A stretch of DNA of 6,316 nucleotides from CBFCZU01 sp965602635 (lineage in GTDB: Bacteria; Planctomycetota; Phycisphaerae; SM23-33). Positions 5,583 through 6,316 of this stretch are shown in pieces (the stretch's first letter is position 1; each line of letters begins with the position of its first letter). A program made the translations under genes and the position numbers. The notes beneath the pieces are model-generated. The model saw only the letters and a list, made by a program, of their open reading frames with translations, ran no database searches and was not told where the DNA came from. Where the stretch lies: the NCBI GenBank assembly GCA_965602635.1, contig CBFCZU010000245.1, positions 1-6,316 on the forward strand, given 5' to 3'.

Positions 5583-6316
5583 CTACGGGGAGGCGATCCG
5601 GCACGGCGGCGACGGCCTGCGGGGCGTGGTGAAGATCTCCTGGGCGATGGGCGGCGCCAACGGCTTCAGCAACGGCCTCGACGTCGCCCCCGACGGCACG
5701 ATCCTGTGCCTGGCCGACAACTACCGCAACATCAGGGAGTTCATGGCCACCGCCACCTATATGGACGCCAATGTCCGCCGGGGGAACGAGGCGATGATCG
5801 CGGAGGGGTACCGCCCGAGGAGATACCCTGGCCGCATCCTCGGCAACGGGGAGCTGGTCTGGCGGTGGAGCCCCAAGGGCGAGCTCACGGGCGAGGACCT
5901 CGTGCCGGGCATGCAGATCAACTCCTACGGCATCCGCTCGGACAAGGACGGCAACATCTACGTGGGCGTGGGCTACCACCAGATGGTCGACGGCAAGCCC
6001 CACATCGGCGGGGCCGTGGTCAAGTTCCCGCCGACGGGCGGCAAGTTCTCCACGTCCTTCGGCAAGCCCGTGCCGCTCAAGCATCTGCCGAGCCGCCCGG
6101 CCGAGTTCTGCAACTACAGGCCGCCGGAGAAGGTGTGGGTCGACAGCGCGTATTGGTGCTACCCGGGGCTCGACATGGTCTTCTACTGCGACCCCATCTC
6201 GCGGAGTTACCCGTGTCACTGTGCGAACTGCCGCTTCGACACCGATCCGTACGGTCGCTGCTTCATCCCCAAGTCGTACGCCTTCACCATCGGCGTCGTC
6301 GACACAAACGGCAACC
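5461..6316 (+). CDS. 3' fragment of the disrupted NHL paralogue, running off the window
   Basis: From ATG 5461 the frame is open to the window end (285 codons). Recognisable segments are DEIDFGRDGLLYIRTLKYVA, GLDVAPDGTILCLADNYRN, YGIRSDKDGNIYVGVGYH, VVKFPPTGGKF and CHCANCRFDTDPYGRCFIP followed by GVVDTNGN. All align in order with the intact copy, at roughly half identity by eye. There is no Shine-Dalgarno or signal peptide, and in-frame homology may begin slightly upstream (WGRGHQA), so 5461 is a convenience start, not a demonstrated one. The fragment is probably untranslated, or read only if the frame break is an assembly error. Codons are mainly C-ending, unlike the 5' fragment. Confidence 0.55.
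   Translation, partial: MDEIDFGRDGLLYIRTLKYVARFDPDRMGTVAGAHAEVPFDYGEAIRHGGDGLRGVVKISWAMGGANGFSNGLDVAPDGTILCLADNYRNIREFMATATYMDANVRRGNEAMIAEGYRPRRYPGRILGNGELVWRWSPKGELTGEDLVPGMQINSYGIRSDKDGNIYVGVGYHQMVDGKPHIGGAVVKFPPTGGKFSTSFGKPVPLKHLPSRPAEFCNYRPPEKVWVDSAYWCYPGLDMVFYCDPISRSYPCHCANCRFDTDPYGRCFIPKSYAFTIGVVDTNGN

Larger units (their letters stand above)
4824..6316 (+). pseudogene. Disrupted NHL/beta-propeller paralogue (internal loss of about 1 kb plus frame change), 3' end outside window
   Basis: This is the head-to-head paralogue of the gene at 1573-4347. In the first frame it carries the signal peptide, RWEG at residues 25-28, the FlgD-like Ig segment and the first propeller blade. By my count, 67 of 93 residues from DRY to WHPKDT are identical between the copies. 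After DHDANYVETLIPW the match is lost. It resumes in another frame at KMDEIDFGRDGLLYIRT and continues to the window end. Between two aligned anchor codons (V at 5370-5372 and M at 5461) there are 88 bases here but 1125 in the intact copy. Roughly 1.04 kb is therefore missing, and the remainder is not a multiple of three. The lost part includes the region equivalent to the clear NHL repeat. An assembly error could mimic this. Confidence 0.75.

Noticed and set aside
5413..6219. A 268-codon minus-strand open frame opposite the broken paralogue
   Set aside because: The plus strand here carries clear homology to the intact NHL protein. The minus-strand product is compositionally antisense-like.

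Overview
The window looks like chromosomal DNA of a high-GC member of the Planctomycetota, probably from a metagenome-style assembly. This rests on protein style rather than any marker gene. There is an exported SUMF1-type protein with a 'FDAAEAKRRQ...ALGVP' leader region, a secreted methyltransferase-like domain ending in 'DEWTHY', an FN3 tail, and very large secreted NHL/beta-propeller proteins opening with a FlgD-like Ig segment. All are familiar from planctomycete genomes, and none has a well-established function.

Layout. (1) Positions 1-1354, minus strand: a probable two-gene operon. A SUMF1/formylglycine-generating-enzyme-like exported protein (476-1354) is followed after 39 bases by the N-terminal part of a secreted methyltransferase-like protein (1-436) that runs off the window. 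(2) Positions 1355-1572: a short gap holding the orphan C-terminal tail of an FN3-domain gene on the plus strand (about 1387-1527) and a hairpin (1541-1578) placed as a bidirectional terminator. (3) Positions 1573-4347, minus strand: a complete secreted NHL/beta-propeller protein of about 924 aa. (4) Positions 4348-4823: a divergent intergenic region. It has a good sigma70-like promoter at each edge, both with 17-base spacers, and about 340 bases of GC-rich palindromes and short tandem repeats between them. (5) Positions 4824-6316, plus strand: a head-to-head paralogue of gene 3, broken by an internal loss of about 1 kb plus a frame change near 5425-5445, and cut by the window end.

How they relate: nearly every product has an export signal, so this is an envelope or secreted-protein locus. 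The two NHL genes form an inverted duplicate pair, one intact and one apparently decayed. The SUMF1-like and methyltransferase-like genes probably share a transcript. I see no RNA gene, CRISPR array, transposase or clear new defence or metabolic system. The points most worth checking are the broken paralogue, the conserved CxCxxCRFDxDxYGRCFIP motif shared by both copies, the palindrome cluster between the divergent promoters, and the FN3 remnant.
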